Source: Auanema rhodensis
Taxonomy: Eukaryota; Nematoda; Chromadorea; Rhabditida; Rhabditidae
Reading direction: 5' to 3'
Assembly (NCBI GenBank): GCA_964057225.1
Contig: OZ059897.1
Location: forward strand, 1,178,001 to 1,242,000
DNA: 64,000 nucleotides
In this document: piece by piece, positions 1-11,232 of the stretch
Numbering within the stretch: position 1 is the first letter of the stretch
Layout of the letters: every line of letters starts with the position of its first letter
Notes under the pieces: generated by a model
Seen by the model: the letters and a program-made list of their open reading frames with translations, nothing else
Told to the model about the DNA's origin: nothing
Databases searched by the model: none
Position numbers and translations under genes: made by a program

Positions 1-351
1 ATCAGATTTGCGCTAGCTTAAAAATGCACCGAGATATCAACTGATATAAGTTCACACTTATATCCTCGATTTTCACCCTGAAGAATTAATTTTTTCGTTG
101 AATAACATTGTCCATCGTCTTCGCCTTGAAAAAAGAAATCTAAAAACATCTAATTTTCGTAAAATTATCTTGAAATTTTTCAGGAAAATTTTTGTCAAAA
201 TGTTTTTGAAAGCAATGTTGAGTGTACATGGAAACTCAACATACACTAATGCAACATTTTTCAAACGATCATAACTAATTTTTGTATTGAGCGTTTCTTA
301 TTGTATTATAGTGCATTCGATGCGGATTTTTAAGCTGCTTCGATCTGTGTT
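1..351 (+). repeat. Family A reference monomer (monomer 1)
   Basis: Reference unit, phased so that it opens with ATCAGATTTGCGCTAGC. Landmarks: a GCTAGC hexamer at about 12-17; a GATATC-containing stretch near 33-50; a module at 83-113 (GAATTA, T-run, CGTT, then GAATAACATTGTCC); a run of short A and T tracts at about 128-210; an inverted repeat at 215-242; and a less AT-rich tail ending in GATCTGTGTT. Main diagnostic sites are GAATAAC versus GATTAAC near 100-106; the stretch at 160-190 (CAGGAAAA, TGGCAAAA, CGGGAAAA or CGAAAAAA); GAAAGC versus GGAAGC near 209; GCAACA, GCATCA or GCATAA near 251; and CTTAAAAATG, CTTAGAAATG or CAAAGAAATG near 17-26. The two halves of the unit do not look like copies of each other. 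Confidence 0.95.
215..242. repeat. Inverted repeat (dyad) inside family A monomer
   Basis: ATGTTGAGT (215-223) is the reverse complement of ACTCAACAT (234-242), with a 10-bp loop. A second, interleaved pair, AGTGTA (221-226) and TACACT (242-247), overlaps it. The same dyad occurs at the equivalent place in almost every monomer. I saw exceptions that break one pair: monomer 5 (near 1625), the GAGCGTAC variants (for example near 27179, 28230 and 29985), the GAGAGTAC variants (near 26124 and 29283) and one ACACAC variant near 13229. It could form a hairpin or cruciform, or bind a dimeric protein. The sequence alone does not say which. Confidence 0.85.
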
Positions 352-1755
352 ATCAGATTTGCGCTAGCTTAAAAATGCACCGAGATATCAACTGATATAA
401 GTTCACACTTATATCCTCGATTTTCACCCTGAAGAATTAATTTTTTCGTTGAATAACATTGTCCATCGTCTTCGCCTTGAAAAAAGAAATCTAAAAACAT
501 CTACTTTTCGTAAAATTATCTTGAAATTTTTCAGGAAAATTTTTGTCAAAATGTTTTTGGAAGCAATGTTGAGTGTACATGGAAACTCAACATACACTAA
601 TGCAACATTTTTCAAACGATCATAACTAATTTTTGTATTGAGCGTTTCTTAATGTATTATAGTGCATTCGATGCGGATTTTTAAGCTGCTTCGATCTGTG
701 TTATCAGATTTGCGCTAGCTTAAAAATGCACCGAGATATCAACTGATATAAGTTCACACTTATATCCTCGATTTTCACCCTGAAGAATTAATTTTTTCGT
801 TGATTAACATTGTCCATCGTCTTTGCCTTGAAAAAAGGAATCTAAAAACATCTACTTTTTGTAAAATTATCTTGAAATTTTTTGGCAAAATTTTTGTCAA
901 AATGTTTTTGGAAGCAATGTTGAGTGTACATGGAAACTCAACATACACTAATGCAACATTTTTCAAACGATCATAACTAATTTTTGTATTGAGCGTTTCT
1001 TAATGTATTATAGTGCATTCGATGCGGATTTTTAAGCTGCTTCGATCTGTGTTATCAGATTTGCGCTAGCTTAAAAATGCACCGAGATATCAACTGATAT
1101 AAGTTCACACTTATATCCTCGATTTTCACCCTGAAGAATTAATTTTTTCGTTGAATAACATTGTCCATCGTCTTCGCCTTGAAAAAAGAAATCTAAAAAC
1201 ATCTACTTTTCGTAAAATTATCTTGAAATTTTTCAGGAAAATTTTTGTCAAAATGTTTTTGGAAGCAATGTTGAGTGTACATGGAAACTCAACATACACT
1301 AATGCAACATTTTTCAAACGATCATAACTAATTTTTGTATTGAGCGTTTCTTAATGTATTATAGTGCATTCGATGCGGATTTTTAAGCTGCTTCGATCTG
1401 TGTTATCAGATTTGCGCTAGCTTAAAAATGCACCGAGATATCAACTGATATAAGTTCACACTTATATCCTCGATTTTCACCCTGAAGAATTAATTTTTTC
1501 GTTGATTAACATTGTCCATCGTCTTTGCCTTGAAAAAAGGAATCTAAAAACATCTACTTTTTGTAAAATTATCTTGAAATTTTTTGGCAAAATTTTTGTC
1601 AAAATGTTTTTGGAAGCAATGTTGACTGTATATGGAAACTCAACATACACTAATGCAACATTTTTCAAACGATCATAACTAATTTTTGTATTGAGCGTTT
1701 CTTAATGTATTATAGTGCATTCGATGCGGATTTTTAAGCTGCTTCGATCTGTGTT

Positions 1756-3861
1756 ATCAGATTTGCGCTAGCTTAAAAATGCACCGAGATATCAACTGAT
1801 ATAAGTTCACACTTATATCCTCGATTTTCACCCTGAAGAATTAATTTTTTCGTTGATTAACATTGTCCATCGTCTTTGCCTTGAAAAAAGGAATCTAAAA
1901 ACATCTACTTTTTGTGAAATTATTTTGAAATTTTTTGGCAAAATTTTTGTCAAAATGTTTTTGAAAGCAATGTTGAGTGTACATGGAAACTCAACATACA
2001 CTAATGCAACATTTTTCAAACGATCATAACTAATTTTTGTATTGAGCGTTTCTTAATGTATTATAGTGCATTCGATGCGGATTTTTAAGCTGCTTCGATC
2101 TGTGTTATCAGATTTGCGCTAGCTTAAAAATGCACCGAGATATCAACTGATATAAGTTCACACTTATATCCTCGATTTTCACCCTGAAGAATTAATTTTT
2201 TCGTTGATTAACATTGTCCATCGTCTTTGCCTTGAAAAAAGGAATCTAAAAACATCTACTTTTTGTGAAATTATTTTGAAATTTTTTGGCAAAATTTTTG
2301 TCAAAATGTTTTTGGAAGCAATGTTGAGTGTACATGGAAACTCAACATACACTAATGCAACATTTTTCAAACAATCATAAATAATTTTTGTATTGAGCGT
2401 TTCTTAATGTATTATAGTGCATTCGATGCGGATTTTTAAGCTGCTTCGATCTGTGTTATCAGATTTGCGCTAGCTTAAAAATGCACCAAGATATCAACTG
2501 ATATAAGTTCACACTTATATCCTCGATTTTCACCCTGAAGAATTAATTTTTTCGTTGATTAACATTGTCCATCGTCTTTGCCTTGTAAAAAGGAATCTAA
2601 AAACATCTACTTTTTGTGAAATTATTTTGAATTTTTTTGGCAAAATTTTTGTCAAAATGTTTTTGAAAGCAATGTTGAGTGTACATGGAAACTCAACATA
2701 CACTAATGCAACATTTTTCAAACGATCATAACTAATTTTTGTATTGAGCGTTTCTTAATGTATTATAGTGCATTCGATGCGGATTTTTAAGCTGCTTCGA
2801 TCTGTGTTATCAGATTTGCGCTAGCTTAAAAATGCACCGAGATATCAACTGATATAAGTTCACACTTATATCCTCGATTTTCACCCTGAAGAATTAATTT
2901 TTTCGTTGATTAACATTGTCCATCGTCTTTGCCTTGAAAAAAGGAATCTAAAAACATCTACTTTTTGTGAAATTATTTTGAAATTTTTTGGCAAAATTTT
3001 TGTCAAAATGTTTTTGAAAGCAATGTTGAGTGTACATGGAAACTCAACATACACTAATGCAACATTTTTCAAACGATCATAACTAATTTTTGTATTGAGC
3101 GTTTCTTAATGTATTATAGTGCATTCGATGCGGATTTTTAAGCTGCTTCGATCTGTGTTATCAGATTTGCGCTAGCTTAAAAATGCACCGAGATATCAAC
3201 TGATATAAGTTCACACTTATATCCTCGATTTTCACCCTGAAGAATTAATTTTTTCGTTGATTAACATTGTCCATCGTCTTTGCCTTGAAAAAAGGAATCT
3301 AAAAACATCTACTTTTTGTGAAATTATTTTGAAATTTTTTGGCAAAATTTTTGTCAAAATGTTTTTGGAAGCAATGTTGAGTGTACATGGAAACTCAACA
3401 TACACTAATGCAACATTTTTCAAACAATCATAAATAATTTTTGTATTGAGCGTTTCTTAATGTATTATAGTGCATTCGATACGGATTTTTAAGCTGCTTC
3501 GATCTGTGTTATCAGATTTGCGCTAGCTTAAAAATGCACCAAGATATCAACTGATATAAGTTCACACTTATATCCTCGATTTTCACCCTGAAGAATTAAT
3601 TTTTTCGTTGATTAACATTGTCCATCGTCTTTGCCTTGAAAAAAGGAATCTAAAAACATCTACTTTTTGTGAAATTATTTTGAAATTTTCTGGCAAAATT
3701 TTTGTCAAAATGTTTTTGAAAGCAATGTTGAGTGTACATGGAAACTCAACATACACTAATGCAACATTTTTCAAACGATCATAACTAATTTTTGTATTGA
3801 GCGTTTCTTAATGTATTATAGTGCATTCGATGCGGATTTTTAAGCTGCTTCGATCTGTGTT
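1756..3861. repeat. Family A hexamer higher-order repeat, copy 1 (monomers 6-11)
   Basis: Six b-type monomers form two trimers. Within each trimer the first monomer has GAAAGC, the second has GGAAGC with CAATCATAAATA, and the third differs near the TGGC site. The third of the first trimer (start 2458) has CTTGTAAAAAG and GAATTTTTTTGG; the third of the second (start 3511) has TTTTCTGGC. The same order recurs 2106 bp later, so the unit is a 6-mer built from 1053-bp trimers. Confidence 0.85.
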
Positions 3862-5967
3862 ATCAGATTTGCGCTAGCTTAAAAATGCACCGAGATATCA
3901 ACTGATATAAGTTCACACTTATATCCTCGATTTTCACCCTGAAGAATTAATTTTTTCGTTGATTAACATTGTCCATCGTCTTTGCCTTGAAAAAAGGAAT
4001 CTAAAAACATCTACTTTTTGTGAAATTATTTTGAAATTTTTTGGCAAAATTTTTGTCAAAATGTTTTTGAAAGCAATGTTGAGTGTACATGGAAACTCAA
4101 CATACACTAATGCAACATTTTTCAAACGATCATAACTAATTTTTGTATTGAGCGTTTCTTAATGTATTATAGTGCATTCGATGCGGATTTTTAAGCTGCT
4201 TCGATCTGTGTTATCAGATTTGCGCTAGCTTAAAAATGCACCGAGATATCAACTGATATAAGTTCACACTTATATCCTCGATTTTCACCCTGAAGAATTA
4301 ATTTTTTCGTTGATTAACATTGTCCATCGTCTTTGCCTTGAAAAAAGGAATCTAAAAACATCTACTTTTTGTGAAATTATTTTGAAATTTTTTGGCAAAA
4401 TTTTTGTCAAAATGTTTTTGGAAGCAATGTTGAGTGTACATGGAAACTCAACATACACTAATGCAACATTTTTCAAACAATCATAAATAATTTTTGTATT
4501 GAGCGTTTCTTAATGTATTATAGTGCATTCGATACGGATTTTTAAGCTGCTTCGATCTGTGTTATCAGATTTGCGCTAGCTTAAAAATGCACCAAGATAT
4601 CAACTGATATAAGTTCACACTTATATCCTCGATTTTCACCCTGAAGAATTAATTTTTTCGTTGATTAACATTGTCCATCGTCTTTGCCTTGTAAAAAGGA
4701 ATCTAAAAACATCCACTTTTTGTGAAATTATTTTGAATTTTTTTGGCAAAATTTTTGTCAAAATGTTTTTGAAAGCAATGTTGAGTGTACATGGAAACTC
4801 AACATACACTAATGCAACATTTTTCAAACGATCATAACTAATTTTTGTATTGAGCGTTTCTTAATGTATTATAGTGCATTCGATGCGGATTTTTAAGCTG
4901 CTTCGATCTGTGTTATCAGATTTGCGCTAGCTTAAAAATGCACCGAGATATCAACTGATATAAGTTCACACTTATATCCTCGATTTTCACCCTGAAGAAT
5001 TGATTTTTTCGTTGATTAACATTGTCCATCGTCTTTGCCTTGAAAAAAGGAATCTAAAAACATCTACTTTTTGTGAAATTATTTTGAAATTTTTTGGCAA
5101 AATTTTTGTCAAAATGTTTTTGAAAGCAATGTTGAGTGTACATGGAAACTCAACATACACTAATGCAACATTTTTCAAACGATCATAACTAATTTTTGTA
5201 TTGAGCGTTTCTTAATGTATTATAGTGCATTCGATGCGGATTTTTAAGCTGCTTCGATCTGTGTTATCAGATTTGCGCTAGCTTAAAAATGCACCGAGAC
5301 ATCAACTGATATAAGTTCACACTTATATCCTCGATTTTCACCCTGAAGAATTAATTTTTTCGTTGATTAACATTGTCCATCGTCTTTGCCTTGAAAAAAG
5401 GAATCTAAAAACATCTACTTTTTGTGAAATTATTTTGAAATTTTTTGGCAAAATTTTTGTCAAAATGTTTTTGGAAGCAATGTTGAGTGTACATGGAAAC
5501 TCAACATACACTAATGCAACATTTTTCAAACAATCATAAATAATTTTTGTATTGAGCGTTTCTTAATGTATTATAGTGCATTCGATACGGATTTTTAAGC
5601 TGCTTCGATCTGTGTTATCAGATTTGCGCTAGCTTAAAAATGCACCAAGATATCAACTGATATAAGTTCACACTTATATCCTCGATTTTCACCCTGAAGA
5701 ATTAATTTTTTCGTTGATTAACATTGTCCATCGTCTTTGCCTTGAAAAAAGGAATCTAAAAACATCTACTTTTTGTGAAATTATTTTGAAATTTTCTGGC
5801 AAAATTTTTGTCAAAATGTTTTTGAAAGCAATGTTGAGTGTACATGGAAACTCAACATACACTAATGCAACATTTTTCAAACGATCATAACTAATTTTTG
5901 TATTGAGCGTTTCTTAATGTATTATAGTGCATTCGATGCGGATTTTTAAGCTGCTTCGATCTGTGTT
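3862..5967. repeat. Family A hexamer higher-order repeat, copy 2 (monomers 12-17)
   Basis: This repeats the monomer order of 1756-3861 at an offset of 2106 bp, including the private CTTGTAAAAAG monomer (start 4564) and the TTTTCTGGC monomer (start 5617). By eye only scattered single-base differences separate the copies, for example GAATTGATT near 5000 and GAGACATC near 5298. This implies a recent duplication by unequal exchange. Confidence 0.85.
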
Positions 5968-7371
5968 ATCAGATTTGCGCTAGCTTAAAAATGCACCGAG
6001 ATATCAACTGATATAAGTTCACACTTATATCCTCGATTTTCACCCTGAAGAATTAATTTTTTCGTTGATTAACATTGTCCATCGTCTTTGCCTTGTAAAA
6101 AGGAATCTAAAAACATCTACTTTTTGTGAAATTATTTTGAAATTTTTCGAAAAAATTTTTGTCAAAATGTTTTTGAAAGCAATGTTGAGTGTACATGGAA
6201 ACTCAACATACACTAATGCAACATTTTTCAAACGATCATAACTAATTTTTGTATTGAGCGTTTCTTAATGTATTATAGTGCATTCGATGCGGATTTTAAA
6301 GCTGCGTCGATCTGTGTTATCAGATTTGCGCTAGCAAAGAAATGCACCGAGATATCAACTGATATAAGTTCACACTTATATCCTCGATTTTCACCCTGAA
6401 GAATTGATTTTTTCGTTGAATAACATTGTCCATCGTTTTTGCCTCGAAAAAAGGAATCTAAAAACATCTACTTTTCGCTAAATTATTTTGAAATTTTTCG
6501 AAAAAATTTTTGTCAAAATGTTTTTGGAAGCAATGTTGAGTGTACATGGAAACTCAACATACACTAATGCATCATTTTTCAAACGATCATAACTAATTTT
6601 TGTATTAAGCTTTTCTTAATGTATTATAGTGCATTCGATGCGGATTTTTAAGCTGCTTCGATCTGTGTTATCAGATTTGCGCTAGCTTAAAAATGCACCG
6701 AGATATCAACTGATATAAGTTCACACTTATATCCTCGATTTTCACCCTGAAGAATTAATTTTTTCGTTGAATAACATTGTCCATCGTCTTCGCCTTGAAA
6801 AAAGAAATCTAAAAACATCTACTTTTCGTAAAATTATCTTGAAATTTTTCAGGAAAATTTTTGTCAAAATGTTTTTGGAAGCAATGTTGAGTGTACATGG
6901 AAACTCAACATACACTAATGCATCATTTTTCAAACGATCATAACTAATTTTTGTATTGAGCGTTTCTTAATGTATTATAGTGCATTCGATGCGGATTTTT
7001 AAGCTGCGTCGATCTGTGTTATCAGATTTGCGCTAGCTTAGAAATGCACCGAGATATCAACTGATATAAGTTCACACTTATATCCTCGATTTTCACCCTG
7101 AAGAATTAATTTTTTCGTTGAATAACATTGTCCATCGTCTTCGCCTTGAAAAAAGGAATTTAAAAACATCTACTTTTTGTGAAATTATTTTGAAATTTTT
7201 CGGGAAAATTTTTGTCAAAATGTTTTTGGAAGCAATGTTGAGTGTACATGGAAACTCAACATACACTAATGCATCATTTTTCAAACGATCATAACTAATT
7301 TTTGTATTGAGCGTTTTTTGATGTATTATAGTGCATTCGATACGGATTTTTAAGCTGCTTCGATCTGTGTT
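4915..7371. repeat. Family A 7-monomer block, copy 1
   Basis: Monomers 15-21 follow the subtype order b, b, CTGGC-type, CGAAAAAA-type, g, a, c. The same order appears at 8776-11232, 3861 bp (11 monomers) downstream. It includes the unusual g monomer at 6319-6669. By eye there are only about five differences over 2.46 kb. Monomer 18 (5968-6318), outside the neighbouring hexamer, belongs to this block. Confidence 0.8.
6319..6669. repeat. Family A subtype g monomer
   Basis: This subtype is marked by GAATTGATT, CATCGTTTTTGCCTCG, CTTTTCGCTAAATT, CGAAAAAATTT and GTATTAAGCTTTTC. Further copies are at 10180-10530, 14041-14391, 21412-21762 and 22114-22464. The first four have CAAAGAAATG (or CAAGCAAAG) at the left edge. 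The 22114 copy has CTTAAAAATG instead, consistent with exchange with a neighbouring a-type monomer. Confidence 0.85.
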
Positions 7372-8775
7372 ATCAGATTTGCGCTAGCTTAAAAATGCAC
7401 CGAGATATCAACTGATATAAGTTCACACTTATATCCTCGATTTTCACCCTGAAGAATTAATTTTTTCGTTGAATAACATTGTCCATCGTCTTCGCCTTGA
7501 AAAAAGAAATCTAAAAACATCTACTTTTCGTAAAATTATCTTGAAATTTTTCAGGAAAATTTTTGTCAAAATGTTTTTGAAAGCAATGTTGAGTGTACAT
7601 GGAAACTCAACATACACTAATGCAACATTTTTCAAACGATCATAACTAATTTTTGTATTGAGCGTTTCTTATTGTATTATAGTGCATTCGATGCGGATTT
7701 GTAAGCTGCTTCGATCTGTGTTATCAGATTTGCGCTAGCTTAAAAATGCACCGAGATATCAACTGATATAAGTTCACACTTATATCCTCGATTTTCACCC
7801 TGAAGAATTAATTTTTTCGTTGAATAACATTGTCCATCGTCTTCGCCTTGAAAAAAGAAATCTAAAAACATCTACTTTTCGTAAAATTATCTTGAAATTT
7901 TTCAGGAAAATTTTTGTCAAAATGTTTTTGGAAGCAATGTTGAGTGTACATGGAAACTCAACATACACTAATGCAACATTTTTCAAACGATCATAACTAA
8001 TTTTTGTATTGAGCGTTTCTTAATGTATTATAGTGCATTCGATGCGGATTTTCAAGCTGCTTCGATCTGTGTTATCAGATTTGCGCTAGCTTAAAAATGC
8101 ACCGAGATATCAACTGATATAAGTTCACACTTATATCCTCGATTTTCACCCTGAAGAATTAATTTTTTCGTTGATTAACATTGTCCATCGTCTTTGCCTT
8201 GAAAAAAGGAATCTAAAAACATCTACTTTTTGTAAAATTATCTTGAAATTTTTTGGCAAAATTTTTGTCAAAATGTTTTTGGAAGCAATGTTGAGTGTAC
8301 ATGGAAACTCAACATACACTAATGCAACATTTTTCAAACGATCATAACTAATTTTTGTATTGAGCGTTTCTTAATGTATTATAGTGCATTCGATGCGGAT
8401 TTTTAAGCTGCTTCGATCTGTGTTATCAGATTTGCGCTAGCTTAAAAATGCACCGAGATATCAACTGATATAAGTTCACACTTATATCCTCGATTTTCAC
8501 CCTGAAGAATTAATTTTTTCGTTGATTAACATTGTCCATCGTCTTTGCCTTGAAAAAAGGAATCTAAAAACATCTACTTTTTGTGAAATTATTTTGAAAT
8601 TTTTTGGCAAAATTTTTGTCAAAATGTTTTTGGAAGCAATGTTGAGTGTACATGGAAACTCAACATACACTAATGCAACATTTTTCAAACAATCATAAAT
8701 AATTTTTGTATTGAGCGTTTCTTAATGTATTATAGTGCATTCGATACGGATTTTTAAGCTGCTTCGATCTGTGTT
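7372..8775. repeat. Family A monomers 22-25 (a, a, b', b)
   Basis: Four monomers link the two copies of the 7-monomer block. The first carries the private TATTGTATTATAG and GCGGATTTGTAAGC forms that recur at 16849-17550. The order a(GAAAGC), a(GGAAGC), b' resembles monomers 1-3. Confidence 0.75.
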
Positions 8776-11232
8776 ATCAGATTTGCGCTAGCTTAAAAAT
8801 GCACCAAGATATCAACTGATATAAGTTCACACTTATATCCTCGATTTTCACCCTGAAGAATTAATTTTTTCGTTGATTAACATTGTCCATCGTCTTTGCC
8901 TTGAAAAAAGGAATCTAAAAACATCTACTTTTTGTGAAATTATTTTGAAATTTTTTGGCAAAATTTTTGTCAAAATGTTTTTGAAAGCAATGTTGAGTGT
9001 ACATGGAAACTCAACATACACTAATGCAACATTTTTCAAACGATCATAACTAATTTTTGTATTGAGCGTTTCTTAATGTATTATAGTGCATTCGATGCGG
9101 ATTTTTAAGCTGCTTCGATCTGTGTTATCAGATTTGCGCTAGCTTAAAAATGCACCGAGATATCAACTGATATAAGTTCACACTTATATCCTCGATTTTC
9201 ACCCTGAAGAATTAATTTTTTCGTTGATTAACATTGTCCATCGTCTTTGCCTTGAAAAAAGGAATCTAAAAACATCTACTTTTTGTGAAATTATTTTGAA
9301 ATTTTTTGGCAAAATTTTTGTCAAAATGTTTTTGGAAGCAATGTTGAGTGTACATGGAAACTCAACATACACTAATGCAACATTTTTCAAACAATCATAA
9401 ATAATTTTTGTATTGAGCGTTTCTTAATGTATTATAGTGCATTCGATACGGATTTTTAAGCTGCTTCGATCTGTGTTATCAGATTTGCGCTAGCTTAAAA
9501 ATGCACCAAGATATCAACTGATATAAGTTCACACTTATATCCTCGATTTTCACCCTGAAGAATTAATTTTTTCGTTGATTAACATTGTCCATCGTCTTTG
9601 CCTTGAAAAAAGGAATCTAAAAACATCTACTTTTTGTGAAATTATTTTGAAATTTTCTGGCAAAATTTTTGTCAAAATGTTTTTGAAAGCAATGTTGAGT
9701 GTACATGGAAACTCAACATACACTAATGCAACATTTTTCAAACGATCATAACTAATTTTTGTATTGAGCGTTTCTTAATGTATTATAGTGCATTCGATGC
9801 GGATTTTTAAGCTGCTTCGATCTGTGTTATCAGATTTGCGCTAGCTTAAAAATGCACCGAGATATCAACTGATATAAGTTCACACTTATATCCTCGATTT
9901 TCACCCTGAAGAATTAATTTTTTCGTTGATTAACATTGTCCATCGTCTTTGCCTTGTAAAAAGGAATCTAAAAACATCTACTTTTTGTGAAATTATTTTG
10001 AAATTTTTCGAAAAAATTTTTGTCAAAATGTTTTTGAAAGCAATGTTGAGTGTACATGGAAACTCAACATACACTAATGCAACATTTTTCAAACGATCAT
10101 AACTAATTTTTGTATTGAGCGTTTCTTAATGTATTATAGTGCATTCGATGCGGATTTTAAAGCTGCGTCGATCTGTGTTATCAGATTTGCGCTAGCAAAG
10201 AAATGCACCGAGATATCAACTGATATAAGTTCACACTTATATCCTCGATTTTCACCCTGAAGAATTGATTTTTTCGTTGAATAACATTGTCCATCGTTTT
10301 TGCCTCGAAAAAAGGAATCTAAAAACATCTACTTTTCGCTAAATTATTTTGAAATTTTTCGAAAAAATTTTTGTCAAAATGTTTTTGGAAGCAATGTTGA
10401 GTGTACATGGAAACTCAACATACACTAATGCATCATTTTTCAAACGATCATAACTAATTTTTGTATTAAGCTTTTCTTAATGTATTATAGTGCATTCGAT
10501 GCGGATTTTTAAGCTGCTTCGATCTGTGTTATCAGATTTGCGCTAGCTTAAAAATGCACCGAGATATCAACTGATATAAGTTCACACTTATATCCTCGAT
10601 TTTCACCCTGAAGAATTAATTTTTTCGTTGAATAACATTGTCCATCGTCTTCGCCTTGAAAAAAGAAATCTAAAAACATCTACTTTTCGTAAAATTATCT
10701 TGAAATTTTTCAGGAAAATTTTTGTCAAAATGTTTTTGGAAGCAATGTTGAGTGTACATGGAAACTCAACATACACTAATGCAACATTTTTCAAACGATC
10801 ATAACTAATTTTTGTATTGAGCGTTTCTTAATGTATTATAGTGCATTCGATGCGGATTTTTAAGCTGCGTCGATCTGTGTTATCAGATTTGCGCTAGCTT
10901 AGAAATGCACCGAGATATCAACTGATATAAGTTCACACTTATATCCTCGATTTTCACCCTGAAGAATTAATTTTTTCGTTGAATAACATTGTCCATCGTC
11001 TTCGCCTTGAAAAAAGGAATTTAAAAACATCTACTTTTTGTGAAATTATTTTGAAATTTTTCGGGAAAATTTTTGTCAAAATGTTTTTGGAAGCAATGTT
11101 GAGTGTACATGGAAACTCAACATACACTAATGCATCATTTTTCAAACGATCATAACTAATTTTTGTATTGAGCGTTTTTTGATGTATTATAGTGCATTCC
11201 ATACGGATTTTTAAGCTGCTTCGATCTGTGTT
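8776..11232. repeat. Family A 7-monomer block, copy 2
   Basis: Monomers 26-32 copy monomers 15-21. Differences I noticed are CACCAAGATATC versus CACCGAGATATC, GCAACA versus GCATCA in the a-type monomer, and CATTCCATACGG near 11196. A partial third version (CGAAAAAA-type, g, a) lies at 21061-22113. Confidence 0.8.

Larger units (their letters stand above)
1..1755. repeat. Family A monomers 1-5, mixed subtypes a and b'
   Basis: Monomers 1, 2 and 4 are subtype a (GAATAAC, GAAATC, CAGGAAAA). Monomers 3 and 5 are a b-like form with GATTAAC, TTTGTAAAATT and TGGCAAAA. Monomer 5 carries private changes in the dyad arm (GACTGTATATGG near 1624-1635). Confidence 0.85.

Noticed and set aside
74-110. Hammerhead ribozyme core in A (CTGAAGA followed by GAA)
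   Set aside because: CTGAAGA fits the CUGANGA core, but the bases between it and the next GAA do not form a stem II, and I found no matching cleavage site and stems.
92-112. CENP-B box-like sequence (TTTCGTTGAATAA) in family A
   Set aside because: The TTCGnnnnAnn half fits, but the required CGGG is replaced by ACAT or similar, so the motif is incomplete.
1-351. Family A monomer as an internal dimer of two half-units
   Set aside because: Comparing the two 175-bp halves by eye gave no consistent alignment.
6273-6467. Different 64-codon minus-strand frame in g-type monomers (also at 10134 and 21366)
   Set aside because: It arises in another reading frame from the CAAAGAAATG and GATTTTAAAGC variants and is just the g subtype of the satellite.
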